A DNA stretch of 64,000 nucleotides. It comes from Ailurus styani (lineage: Eukaryota > Chordata > Mammalia > Carnivora > Ailuridae). The stretch spans positions 3,070,345 to 3,134,344 of the forward strand of contig LNAC01000163.1 in NCBI GenBank assembly GCA_002007465.1. Reading direction: 5' to 3'. Each line of letters begins with the position of its first letter. Position 1 is the first letter of the stretch. The notes beneath the pieces are model-generated. The model made no database searches, was not told where the DNA came from, and was given only the letters and a program-made list of their open reading frames with translations. A program made the position numbers and the translations under genes. Shown one piece after another: positions 23,309-33,600 of this stretch.

Positions 23309-23383
23309 AGTCTAACACACGCACACACACACACACCTATATATAGTTTCAGTCTAGTTCTAAGGGGAAAAGTAGGGGAAAAA
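23309..23383. repeat. Direct duplication around N, copy 2 (75 bp)
   Basis: Matches 23231-23307 apart from a 2-bp difference in the CA tract. See copy 1. Confidence 0.95.
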
Positions 23384-23495
23384 GAAGGGATATAGAGGAT
23401 TTGATACTAGGGAGTGAAACTTAGGACAAAATCAAGACTCTCTTGGTGTTAGGAGAAGTATCACCAACATGAACTTGTTCTGGTTCTTTGCATTT

Positions 23496-23708
23496 CTAAT
23501 TAATTAATTAATTACTTTTTAAATATTTTATTTATTTATTTGACAGAAAGAGAGAGAGCACAAGCAGAGGGAACAGCAGGCAGAGGGAGAGGGAGAAGTG
23601 GACTCCCTGCTGAGCGGGGAGCCTGATGTGGGGCTTGATCCCGGGACCCCGAGATTGTGACCTGAGGTGGAGGCAGATGCTTAATGGACTGAGCCACTCA
23701 GGCGCCCC
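23496..23708 (-). mobile_element. Can-SINE with a (TTAA)-rich tail
   Basis: Reverse SINE ending 'ggactgagccactcaggcgc'. The tail side shows a TAATTAATTAATTAATTA run, an expanded variant of the A-rich tail. Flanks TGGTTCTTTGCATTT (23481) and TGGTTCTTTGAATTT (23709) are a target-site duplication with one mismatch. Confidence 0.93.
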
Positions 23709-24009
23709 TGGTTCTTTGAATTTTTAAAAGCTAAAATCTATTTTTGATTTAATGAGATTGTGTTATCTTCTGTAAAAGGGACACAGTGGTAGCACTGTTG
23801 GTGAAGATGGGAAACAGAGGCTAGAAGAGGAATTGCAGGATATGGATTTCTCTCTCATAGGACAGACTGTCTAGTTAGGGGTGGCATCCATGCCTGAAAC
23901 CGAGAAAATAAAACAGCTTGAGAGCAGACACAATGCACCATAAAATGAGCAATAGACAGAGGGGGGCGAGGACTGGTAAATTCAAGGCTGATGGGAGTGC
24001 ACTGGTGTT

Positions 24010-24160
24010 CATGTTCCACTCAGTAAACACCTTTTGAATACCTACTGTCTATAAATGACTGTGCTGAGTTCTGTAGAAATATACCAAAAGTATAAAATGT
24101 TGACCCAACCCTCTGTGTCTGTGGTCCAGTGGAACACAAGATTAAGCAGTTATAGGAGTT
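24010..24160 (+). mobile_element. L2 3' relic
   Basis: 'cttttgaatacctactgtct', 'gtgctgagttctgtagaaat' and 'tctgtggtccagtggaacac' follow the L2 3' region. The copy is short and diverged. Confidence 0.5.
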
Positions 24161-24204
24161 TGTAAAGACTTGGGTAGATGAATGAAAATGTTAAACTTAA
24201 AAAA

Positions 24205-24440
24205 AAAAAATGACATGTAAAATTACACATTCAGTGTGATCTCAGCTATGTAAAAAGTTCCCAGAAGTTTAGAAGAAAGTATGCTAAAATGTTGAAAAAT
24301 GGTAATCATGTCAGGGTGGAATTGGGGTGATTCCCCCGCCCCTGCTCTGCCTAGGCCCAATTTCTTTATACTTTCATGTGCTTACCAAATTTTCTATCAT
24401 AAGACACATCATTATGTTTTACAATCATTAAAAAATAAAT
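24205..24440 (+). mobile_element. Old L1 3'UTR fragment
   Basis: 'cagtgtgatctcagctatgt', 'gtcagggtggaattggggtg' and 'actttcatgtgcttaccaaa', ending in an A-rich tail, fit an L1ME-like 3' end. Confidence 0.55.
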
Positions 24441-24869
24441 TGCACCCTTTTACTGACTTTCTTGTCTTTTAGGTTGATAAAGACTTGGTCCCTGATCCTG
24501 AGGTCATTTCTTAGCCTTTATTCTTATTGTCCTAACTTCCTTTTTTTAACACATACTTGACTTCTATGGATTTGTACTTTTCTAGTTCTTTCAGATCTTG
24601 TATTCTCTCTCTGCCTCCCTAGCCCTCCAGTTTGCGTTTCTAAAGCTCCACCCTTTGCCCTTGCCCCTCTCTGGGACTAGTCTGTGCACAGGCTAAGGGA
24701 TCTCAAGTGTACCACCTGTGACCGCATGACACTCAAATTCTCAGGAGTTTCAGGCGTCAGGTGCTCCTCTATAACACACATGTGCTCGGACATCCCACGT
24801 CAGATTGTTTTCAAAGACAATTCAAGGCTGTGGGGCAAAGAGACAGGACTGGGTCCTATCTAAGCCTCC

Positions 24870-24990
24870 GTTTCTTCACTTGCGAAATTGCACCTAGGGT
24901 TATTACGAAGCTTCAAAGAGTTAAAATATGTAAAGTGCCCAGCATGGTGCCCACATGCAACAGCTGCTCCAGGAATGTTCTTTCCCTTCT
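24870..24990 (+). mobile_element. MIR fragment
   Basis: 'cctccgtttcttcacttgcg', 'gttattacgaagcttcaaag' and 'gtaaagtgcccagcatggtg' match the 3' half of MIR. Confidence 0.55.
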
Positions 24991-25505
24991 TTCCCCCTTC
25001 CTCCACTTCTACCATCTGCCTGAATACAAGAATGACAATCTTCAGGGCATATTGTCTGCCGTTCTTATTATATACATCTATTAAAGATCCAGTTAATCTA
25101 TTTTGGTTGCCATCAAAGCAAAGGATTGCCATCAAAATGTCTATTTATGCAAACAGAATGGAGTACTTTATTGATCCACCAATTAGTAGTGTTCTACTAT
25201 TTTGGTCTAGTCTCAGCTTTTGGGAGTTTCTTCTGCAGTTAGCAGAATGTCAGTGAATAAACAAATAAAATAAATGTATTGTGTGGGATTAAAACAGTAG
25301 CGAAAGGGATTATTGAAATTACTTAGTCTCATTTTTGTGGTATTGCTAATGCTTGTTTTAGCTGTTTTTCTACCATTTATGAAGTTTGAGGATGGTAGAG
25401 TCCTAGGAATCTGCCCCAACAACCTACACTAGAGTACTGAAAATAATCATGATTTATCTTGCCAGAGGATAGTTTTGTCTTCCCACCCCTGATGTCCCTT
25501 AGTGT
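24991..25505. other. Unassigned non-coding sequence
   Basis: Overlapping frames on both strands (24761-25422) share no recognisable protein domain. One begins in the MIR fragment. Nothing further is recognised. Confidence 0.5.
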
Positions 25506-25507
25506 TA

Positions 25508-25690
25508 AAGTGAGAGGCAGTGTGGTATAGTGGGGAGTGTCTTGGACTTGGAATCAAACTAGCTGGATTTGCATTCAGGCTCCAAAGAGTGGGAAATAAT
25601 TCCTACTTTATAGAGCTAGTGTAAAGATGAAATGAATTAGCATCTATGAAATAAGTTTCTAGAAAATGCTAGGAATGTAAGTCATTATTT
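25508..25690 (+). mobile_element. MIR relic
   Basis: 'gaggcagtgtggtatagtgg' (MIR head), 'cttggaatcaaactagctgg' and 'gtgtaaagatgaaatgaatt' in order. The middle is deleted. Confidence 0.7.
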
Positions 25691-26139
25691 CTTACGCTGA
25701 TACACAAATCATCCAGAAATGTCTGTCTCTAGCCTTCTTGATGTAGGTAAATACCTATTTTGGTTTCCACCATGCTTGTCCTTTAAGCAATAGCAATGAA
25801 AGAAAAAGAAATAATCTTAAAAAAAAAACTAGCAGCCAAAGAGCCTCAGCTATATCTTTTGTCAGTTAGCAAGTGCGTGGCTTACAGTGGATGCTCAATA
25901 AATGTTTATTGAATGAGTAATGAATAAAAGAGATTTATTCCACTCTTGTGAGAGGAATAAAGTCATGGTGACTTTTTAACACAGAGACAGCCAAAAGTCA
26001 CTGACCATTCTTGAAAAGGAACTGTGAAGCTGTGACCAACTAGGCTTGGAACCCTGTGAACACTGTGTACAATATATGCTATTAGGTTTCAGGTTGGCTT
26101 CTAACTCTTAGTTTCAACTGATCTGCATTTTTTAATTAA

Positions 26140-26325
26140 TGAACTTTAACATTTGTTGAGCACTTTGTAGTTAATGAAGCATTTTCATTTCGATATCTCC
26201 TTTAACATGATAGAACTGGACTAATCCTTCATTATAGATGAGGAAATAACATTCGAAGACATTAAGTAACTTGTTTAAGGTAGCGAGGAAGGTAAGCAGC
26301 AGAATGTGGCTGTGAACTCAGGTCC
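26140..26325 (-). mobile_element. MIR relic
   Basis: Reverse-complement MIR: 'tttgttgagcactttgtagt', 'attatagatgaggaaataac', 'cattaagtaacttgtttaag' and 'gtgaactcaggtcct'. The plus frame at 26306 starts inside this relic. Confidence 0.7.
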
Positions 26326-26912
26326 TTTGGGGCCAAGCCCAGGGCACCATGACCTAAGACTCCTTCTGCTCGGGCTGCTGTTCATGGGGTACGTGAGTGT
26401 TTTGCCTTTGAGTTTCCCCCAGGCCCAGGATGAGACACTGGGAGGCAGTTTGGTTTGGGAGGTGCGGAGGGGGAAGCTGGCTATTCTACAGTTGCTTGCT
26501 GAGCCATCTGCTCTCTCTTCCTCTTCAGAAATGATGCATTTGTTACTGTGGGCTGCTTTTGCCGAATCCTTGGATTATGTCATTTTCCCTGTATGTCACA
26601 TGTGGGGCATTTGGTGACATGCAACTCAGCCTACATGAGTTTCCCTATGTAATGTGATAGGTAGACGCACATTTGCTTTCATTTCAATGTCTGAACGGTT
26701 GTAATGCCATTTAGACAAGAGTCACATGTCTGCACAACAATAGGAGCCTCCACATTTCCAACTTCCTCTTTTTTGTCGTGCTAATAGAAATTGGAGGAAA
26801 AAAATATTGCTCATGCACATACACACAACGACAACAAACCACCGAAGGGACCTATTGATTAGATGGGACCCTGGTCAACCCATGTCACTTAGTTTTGCAT
26901 CAGTAGCAACAA
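26326..26912. other. Unassigned non-coding sequence
   Basis: Contains the tail of the 103-codon frame 26306-26617. That frame has a hydrophobic stretch early on but begins in a MIR, so I do not call it a gene. Confidence 0.5.
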
Positions 26913-26913
26913 C

Positions 26914-26976
<63 letters not shown>
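26914..26976. repeat. (GT)n microsatellite
   Basis: About 31 GT units with a single GC interruption, followed by CGGGGGGG. Confidence 0.97.
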
Positions 26977-26982
<6 letters not shown>

Positions 26983-27025
26983 GGATTTGATGTTATTTTA
27001 CAACTTAGTATCCAAACTTATTCAT

Positions 27026-27102
27026 ACTTAGTAACATACTAATTATTAACAAATTAAAAACTGATTATTAACATTAACTTAGTAACATACTAATTATTAA
27101 CA
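27026..27102. repeat. 26-bp direct repeat, 51-bp period
   Basis: The unit starting ACTTAGTAACATACTA and ending ATTATTAACA occurs at 27026-27051 and again at 27077-27102, with a partial third echo (CATTATTAACA) just after. This is a local tandem-type duplication of AT-rich sequence. Confidence 0.9.
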
Positions 27103-27214
27103 TACATTATTAACAGTGATCCTGGGACAATTTATAAGTGAACAGTGGCTGAAAGGCTCTTCTGTGTGGGTGGAAGAATTACTTTTTATTACTGTAGTAA
27201 CTTCGGTAAGATGA

Positions 27215-27370
27215 CTGATGATTAGGAACCAACAGACTTGGGTTAGTGCTGCAGCTCATCTGCTTTATGACTTTGGGGAAGTAATTTTACCTTCTCAGGC
27301 CTCAGTTGCCCCATCTATAGAATGGTGAATGCTAAAGATTTTTGGAAGTTCTGACTCTGTGTCTCTATTA
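27215..27370 (+). mobile_element. MIR relic
   Basis: 'aaccaacagacttgggttag', 'tatgactttggggaagtaat' and 'ctcagttgccccatctatag' follow the MIR core. Confidence 0.75.
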
Positions 27371-27699
27371 GCATGTGATTTTGTGATATATAGAAATTAG
27401 GGATGACATGCATGGGACATATTTTCAGGGAATGGGGAAATGGCTCCAAATATTCTGGTTTTCTCTCTGAGTAGAGGGGTGGATTATAGGAGGGATGTCA
27501 GGCTGTGAAGATCTCTCCAAGCATAAGATGGAGTGTAGAGTTTATTGTTTAGATACAAAGCCTCTATGAGGCAACATTTTGGCAGCAAAAGACAGGAAAA
27601 ATTCCGTTTCTGAGAATGTGTTTATCTCTCTATGGTTTATTAGGATATTTAGAAGCTTTGAAAACTTGAGGGGTGGTAGCTTAGCTCAGACTGGATTTA

Positions 27700-27800
27700 T
27701 GAATTGATTATTTCTCCTTCGAATATATAATGAGTACTTATTCTGTGGTGACCACTGTGCTCAGGACTCAAGGGTGAATTTAAGTCATTACCTGGCCTCA
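27700..27800 (+). mobile_element. L2 3' fragment
   Basis: 'aatgagtacttattctgtgg', 'cactgtgctcaggactcaag' and 'ttacctggcctcaagggaga' resemble the L2 3' end. Short and diverged. Confidence 0.45.
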
Positions 27801-27905
27801 AGGGAGAAACTGTGTGGAGAAGGGTATATGGGAACTCTCTGTACTTCCTGTTCAACTTTTCTATAAACCTAAAACTGATCAGAAAAAAAGTCTATTAAAA
27901 AAATG
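27801..27905 (+). mobile_element. Old L1 3' end
   Basis: 'gggaactctctgtacttcct' and 'caacttttctataaacctaa' followed by an A-rich tail match L1MC/MD-type 3' ends. Confidence 0.55.
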
Positions 27906-28139
27906 ATGGGGATTTAGCAAAAGGACATAGGTACCAGCTTGAAGGGCCTCTCATTCTGGGGCAATATGAATATCAAAATAATGATTTTGATTGATTATAA
28001 TCCCTTGAATAAAATAGAAATCCATGAGCCCACACTGATTAAATAAATAAATGAATAAAAAATGAACAGGTGGAGATTGAAAAGCTCTCCCTTATATGCC
28101 AAGTAATAAATGTAGAAAGAATTATGTGATTAAAAGATC

Positions 28140-28550
28140 ACCATTTGGCAATTGTCAAAAAGAAGGGAAATGGAAACTCTTGTGCACTACTGGTTGGAGT
28201 TACTCTTGTCAGCTATCCTGGAAAGCAAGATAGCAGTATTTAGTGCATACATCCTGTGGTCCAGCAATCCCACTCCAGAATGTAAATTCCTACAAAGGGA
28301 CGAAGGGAAGCTGTAGAAGTATGTAGTAGAAAGTTGAAGGTATATTTGACTGTCTTCCTGCAGAGGATGGATAAATGAGATATACTGGATGGATATTATA
28401 AAATATTTTGTGGTAATAAAAATCAATAAACTTTAATAGACACAACATAGATATAGATTCTACACACACACACATGTGCACGCACACCCCCCCCGACAAA
28501 GTGCAGATTGTTGAATGAGAAACTGACAAACTGTTTACACAAGTGGTTGT
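28140..28550 (+). mobile_element. Old L1 ORF2 3' fragment
   Basis: 'ctcttgtgcactactggttg', 'gtggtccagcaatcccactc', then 'ggtaataaaaatcaataaac' match the ORF2 end. A CA/GC-rich simple stretch (28461-28494, ending in eight C) interrupts it. Confidence 0.65.
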
Positions 28551-28820
28551 ACCATTCACACTCAGTTCAGCAGAATGTATGAGAATTCCAGTTCCTCTAC
28601 ATCCTTACAAATACTTGATGTGTTTAGTTTATTTAATTTTAGTCATTTTAATAGATGAGGGATGGTATCATTGTGGTTTTGGTAAGCATTTTTTCTAATG
28701 ACTGACGTTGAACATCTTTTTATGTGCTTATTTTCCCTCTATGTATCTTATTTAATAAAATATTTTGCCCATTTTTAAATTGGGTTCTTTATTTTCTTAT
28801 TCTTGAATTTTGAGGTTTTT

Positions 28821-29228
28821 TAAAGAAGATTTATTTATTTATTTGAGAGAGAAAGCAAGAGTGAGCAAGGAGGAGGGGCAGAGGGAGAGAGAGAGTCTTT
28901 TTAAAAATTTTTAATTAAAAAATTTTTTTATTGTGCTGTTAGTCACCATACAGTACATCATTAGTTTTTGATGTAGTGTACCACGATTCATTGTTTGCAT
29001 ATAACACCCAGTGCTCCATGCAATCTGTGCCCTCCTTAATACCCATCACCAGGCTCACCCATCCCCGCCCCCCCTTCTAAAACTCTCTGTTTGTTTCCCT
29101 GGAGTCTTAAGTAGTCTCTGTGCTGAGTGCGGAGCCTACATGAGCCTCGATCTCATGACCCTGAGATTATGACCTGAGCCAAAAGCCAAGAGACAGCCAC
29201 TTAACCGACTGTCTCACCCAGGAGCCCC
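28821..29228 (-). mobile_element. Can-SINE split by a young L1 3' fragment
   Basis: Tail side 'aaagaagatttatttattta' and GA-rich middle at 28821-28892, then the L1 fragment, then the rest of the SINE ('gtctctgtgctgagtgcgga' to 'ctcacccaggagcccc'). Flanks TTGAATTTTGAGGTTTTT and TTGAGTTTTGAGTTTTT are a target-site duplication in the older L1. Confidence 0.9.
28900..29101 (-). mobile_element. Young carnivore L1 3'UTR fragment, nested in SINE
   Basis: Reverse complement of the carnivore L1 3'UTR: 'gtcaccatacagtacatcat', 'cccagtgctccatgcaatct' and 'ctccttaatacccatcacc'. The short flank GAGTCTT occurs on both sides (28893-28899 and 29102-29108). This is the youngest layer of a three-level nest. 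Confidence 0.88.
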
Positions 29229-30229
29229 TTGAGTTTTGAGTTTTTAAATGTATTCTAAGTTGAAGTCCTTTAGCATATATTGTATTCATATAGATTTTTT
29301 CATTTACATATCCTATATATACTTATATTTATATGCTTGTATTTCTGTATACTTGTATTTGTGCTCTAATACAAGTACTTTGCAAGGGTATTTTTCTAGT
29401 CTGATTTGTCTTTTCATTCTCTTAACAGTGTCTTTTAAAGAAGTTTTGAATTTTGATGAAGTTTAAGTTAGCATTCTTCCTTTATAGGAATTGTGCTTTT
29501 GTTTTCCCGTATGAGACATATTTGCCTAAAGTAAGGTCACAAAGATTTTCTCCTATATTTTCTTTTCTAAGTTTTTTAGACTTAGATTTCACACTTATGT
29601 TTATGATCCATTTTTACTTAATTTTTGAATACAGTGTGAAATATGAATCAAAGATCATCTTAAAAAGATAAATATTTCATTGTTATAGCACCATTGGTTG
29701 AAATGTGACCCTTTCCCCGGTGAATTGCCTCTGAATCTAATTTGTTAAAAATTAGGTGCCTAGAATATATGGCCCCATTTCTGGACTCTCTTCTGTTCCA
29801 TTGACCTAGCTCTCTATCATTTCACCAATAATACACTGTTTTGATTGCTATTGCTTTATAATGAGTCTTTAAAGCAGGCAACCTTAATCCTCAAGCTTTG
29901 TTCTTCTTTTTCGAATTTGTTTTGGCTATTCTAGGTTCTTTGCATTTTTATATGAGTTTTAGAATTGAGTTGTCAATATTTAGAAAAAAGCATACTAGAA
30001 TTTTTATTGGGATTGCATGAAATCTATCGATCAACGTAGGAAGAGCTGACCCCTTACCAATATTGAGTCTTATAACCTATCAATGAGGTGTACCTCTCCA
30101 TTTATTTCAGTTTCCCTTCATTTCTCTCAGCAATGTTTTGTATTAAGTATCACTCTTATTCTTTTAGATTTATCCTAAGAAATTCTTTATTTTGATATAG
30201 TAAATTCAAACAGTCTATGTATATATATT

Positions 30230-30900
30230 TTTACATTATGGTTTGTGCATTACGGAAAGTTTTTCATATCCCTAGGTCACAAAGATATTCCTGTGTTTTA
30301 TTCTGGTAGCCTTACCATTTTACCTTATACAGGAAGATCTTTAATCCATTCTGAGTTCCCATTTGCAAATGATGTCAGGCAGGGGGGACCAACTTTATTT
30401 CTATCCACATAGTGAGCCATTCTTTCCAGTACCATCTAGATAAATTATTTTCTCTTTATTTTAAAATGCTTCTTTACCATATACCAAGTTTCCATACGTA
30501 TGTGGGTTTATTTCTGAGTTCTCCATTTGGCTTCATTGACCTATTTGACCTTCACCAGTCCCCTGCTGTTTTAATTATAGTAGATTTTTAGTATGTCATT
30601 TCTGGTTAGAGGAAATCACTCCCTCCCTTCTCTTCTTTTTCAGAGTTTACAAGTTATTTGAGGACTTTTATAACTTCAGGTTTGTATGGTTTGTTTAAAT
30701 GTTTTTAAAAAGCTGAAATGTTCTTTGTGATCATAGATGAAGTGGGAAGAATTGATGAGGTCAGTCAACTCTGTGAACGTGGCATAGCACTCCATTTACT
30801 CAAATCTTCTTTGATGTCTCTTATTAGGGGTTTTCCTTTGTTCTTTGCCTTGAATGTTTTACCAATAATATTTCAAGCCTTCACTAATGGACCCTATTTG
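30230..30900 (-). mobile_element. Second old L1 ORF2 fragment
   Basis: Re-covers ORF2 sequence already present at 29550-29930: 'ttaatccattctgagttccc', 'tttccagtaccatctagata', 'tatagtagatttttagtatg'. It then continues into 'actccatttactcaaatctt'. This is therefore a separate L1 insertion beside the first. The frame is degraded. Confidence 0.7.
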
Positions 30901-31118
30901 TGTGTTGGGCATTCCTTCAGCATTCAGGCAGGGAGTTTACAGCTCTGCCTTAGCCTTCACCTCCTGCTTGTACAGAGTCTCAGGTCAGAGGTGAAAAATT
31001 AGGTCTTTCCTGGGTATGTTCATTGCTGTGTATGTGCACATGGCTTTCTGGATTACAGGAATATGTTGGAGCTTTTCAAAACCCCTCATGGACCAGAACC
31101 AGATTTTTTAAAAATGTT
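30901..31118. other. Unassigned sequence
   Basis: Possibly an old repeat ('cattcaggcagggagtttac'), but no family can be named. Confidence 0.4.
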
Positions 31119-31132
31119 TTTAAGGTCTGCTT

Positions 31133-31344
31133 TTTTTTTTTTAAGATTTTATTTATTTATTTGACACAGAGAGAGAGAGAGAGAGAGAGAGATTACAAGT
31201 AGGCAGAGAGGCAGGCAGAGAGAGAGGAGGAAGCAGGCTCCCTGCTGAGCAAAGAGCCCAATGTGGGGCTTGATCCCAGGACCCCGGGATCATGATCTGA
31301 GCCGAAGGCAGAGTCTTTAACCCACTGAGCCACCCAGGCACCCC
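31133..31344 (-). mobile_element. Can-SINE (SINEC), full length
   Basis: T tract, 'aagattttatttatttattt', GA-rich tract, ending 'actgagccacccaggcaccc'. A perfect 14-bp target-site duplication TTTAAGGTCTGCTT (31119-31132 and 31345-31358). Confidence 0.95.
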
Positions 31345-31358
31345 TTTAAGGTCTGCTT

Positions 31359-31954
31359 CTTCTTGGCCCCTAGTCTTTCAACACTACAGGCAGCCCCATT
31401 TTAAATGGTGGCTACTGATTATTTTAGACAAATATCTCAGGGAAAAGGCTGTTTTCATTGAGCAAGCTTGGACTCAGGTTGTATAAAGATAAGCTCTGCA
31501 AATGGGGGTTACTAGGAAAACTGCCAGACAGGTTTAATGGCATTAATTCTCTGGAGCTGGGGCTTCTGGGCAGCTCCAAACACGTCAGCCTCCTCTAGTG
31601 AGTGCAAGGTTGCTGGTATTTTAGCTACCATGATCTCAAGGCTGGTTCCCAGGCTACCATGGACATGAAAGAGAAGGATGGGAATAGGGCAAGATACCAC
31701 AAAACTCACTGCTTATATTAAGATACAGCCATTTTTCTTGAATAACTCATCCTTAGATTGTTATAAGTTTTTGGTTAATCTCCAGAGTTCTGAAAAAGTT
31801 GATTGCACACCCCCCACCCCCAAGTCCATTTCTTCCCTGGTTTTCTTGCTGCTTTTATGGAGGAAGATTCAGAGGTTCTTAATTCATCATTCTGGAAGTC
31901 AGTCTTTGCTAGATGCTTTTTAAAAATCCATTGAACTACTCGACTTTTTTTTTT
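31359..31954. other. Unassigned non-coding sequence
   Basis: The frames at 31512-31923 have no recognisable domain. No repeat family can be named with confidence. Confidence 0.45.
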
Positions 31955-32465
31955 AGTTATTTAGTATTTTGAGTTATAATAATAGATTTCTTTTGCATTC
32001 CTAGGGGGAAATCCTTATGGTCATTATATACAATTTTAAAATATATTTTTGAATTCAGTTAAGTTAATATTTCACTTAGAATTTTTGTACCTATATTTAT
32101 AGAGGTACTGGACCAACATCTTTATTTGCTTGTTTCAATCTCATCCATTTTTAAAGTTTGATTATATTAGTCTCAGACAATGAGTTAAATTGTTTTATCC
32201 TATCTTCTGTATTTTTGGAAAAACTAGTGTAAGATAGAGATGATATGTTTTTTGGAAGTTTGGCAAAATGCACCTATAAAATCAGGGTGCCTGGATGGCT
32301 CAGTCAATTAAGCATCTGACTCTTGATCTCAGCTCAGGTCTTAATCTCAGGATTGTGACTTCAAGCCCCAAGTCTCGCTCTCAATGGGGCATGGAGCCTA
32401 CTTTAAAAAGAGTGCACCTAATAAAATCAACTGGTCTTGGCAATATTTGGGAGGATATGTCAATT
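31955..32465 (-). mobile_element. Old L1 ORF2 relic with SINE insertion
   Basis: 'ttttgcattcctagggggaa' and 'cttatggtcattatatacaa' through 'ctcagacaatgagttaaatt' follow reverse-complement ORF2. It continues after the short SINE (32285-32413). Highly diverged. Confidence 0.6.
32285..32413 (+). mobile_element. Short, older-type Can-SINE
   Basis: Head 'gggtgcctggatggctcagt', then 'catctgactcttgatctcag' and a short A-rich end, with no CT-rich middle. This is an older subtype than the full-length copies. Flanks GCACCTATAAAATCA and GCACCTAATAAAATCA differ by one inserted A. Confidence 0.88.
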
Positions 32466-33600
32466 TCCTGAATGAATGGTTGTGGTGAGATTTAAATTTA
32501 TTTCTTATTTTTTGGTCATACTTTACTCTTTTCCTCTTTTTTATTACTCTCTGATTCTCAAAAACCTAGTTTTTGCATTGGAGCAAAATATCACACAAAA
32601 TTTTCTAATGATGAGTTCTGCTTCTTTCAGAAGATTATTTTCAGAACTTTTTTTCTTTTAATTTTTAGGATGATGTACTTCTTTCTTTCTTCTGCATTAC
32701 TTTTTATAAGTCTCATATTGTATGTCTGTATGTTATTTACTCATTTTCATATGAGAGAGTTATCATACAGAGGTTTTTACAAAAGAGAGATTGCACAGCT
32801 TCTCCTTCTTCTGTTTTCTATGCCAGATCCCTTCTTAGATCTACAGTTGGCTGCATGCAAATTTGAGCTCAGTTCTAGGTATTTGTCTGGTATTCATGTG
32901 GTGTGGTTCTGCTCACCAATATGCTATCTTCTGCTTCTCTTTCTGGTTTGTTGATGCTTTTGAAACAATGGAATAAAAGACAAGCTACAGTCCACCAAAT
33001 GAACTGTGGGGTGTCAGGGCTCTTTCTGTTTTGCACCTGCCTACTGTTCTTTCCTTGGAAAGAATTTCCATTCCAGCATGCAATCACTGTTAGTTTTGCT
33101 TTCTTAGTGAAATACCATTTCCCCCTTTTAACAATCTTTTCCTAAAAGTACCTTCTCTGTCTGAATGTGGAAAGAAGAGAGGGTTGAAAGAAAAGTCATA
33201 AAAAAGGAATATCATAATATCAGAGGAATAGATGCTCAACACTCTGATTGGCCCTGATCCTAGTTTTCTGAGCCAGGGAAGAGATTGTGAATGAGAGACA
33301 AGTGTCTTCATATTTTATTTCATGTTGTTGGGACTTTTTATTTATTATTACTGGTGTTGCAATGCAGAAGGAAGCCACTGATTGTTTTTCTCAATCCAGC
33401 TCCATAGGTCTTGTAGATACTGAAAATTCCTCCCAGATTCTGGCAACCAGCTTGCTGCATGTCTCAGTTTTCAGACTTGTTTTTAATTTTGGACTTCTCT
33501 TCTCTTGGTAACTTTACTGGCCTGCTGGAAGTAACTGCATCAGGGATTGCTGATTTGCTTTCATTTTAAAAAGGAATTCCATTGCATATGAATTTAAAAA
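32466..33600. other. Unassigned AT-rich sequence
   Basis: Several overlapping frames on both strands (32476-33511), none with a recognisable domain. Parts may be old L1, since L1 flanks it on both sides, but I cannot place them. Confidence 0.4.

Larger units (their letters stand above)
28580..30190 (-). mobile_element. Old L1 ORF2 relic, about 1.2 kb excluding inserts
   Basis: On the plus strand: 'gttcctctacatccttacaa', 'taggtcacaaagattttctc'-like sequence, 'ctggactctcttctgttcca', 'ttggctattctaggttcttt' and 'attgggattgcatgaaatct' follow reverse-complement L1 ORF2 in order. It is broken by the SINE at 28821-29228 and has stops in all frames. Frames at 29248-29671 lie in it and are not genes. 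Confidence 0.85.

Noticed and set aside
23013..23336. Frame with a repeated peptide containing an unknown residue
   Set aside because: The repeat is created by the duplicate ends around the N at 23308.
24888..25256. 122-codon frame overlapping frames on both strands
   Set aside because: Begins in a MIR fragment; no domain; several frames open at once, which argues against coding.
26306..26617. 103-codon frame with a hydrophobic start (possible signal peptide)
   Set aside because: Starts inside a MIR relic and has no cleavage-site or domain support.
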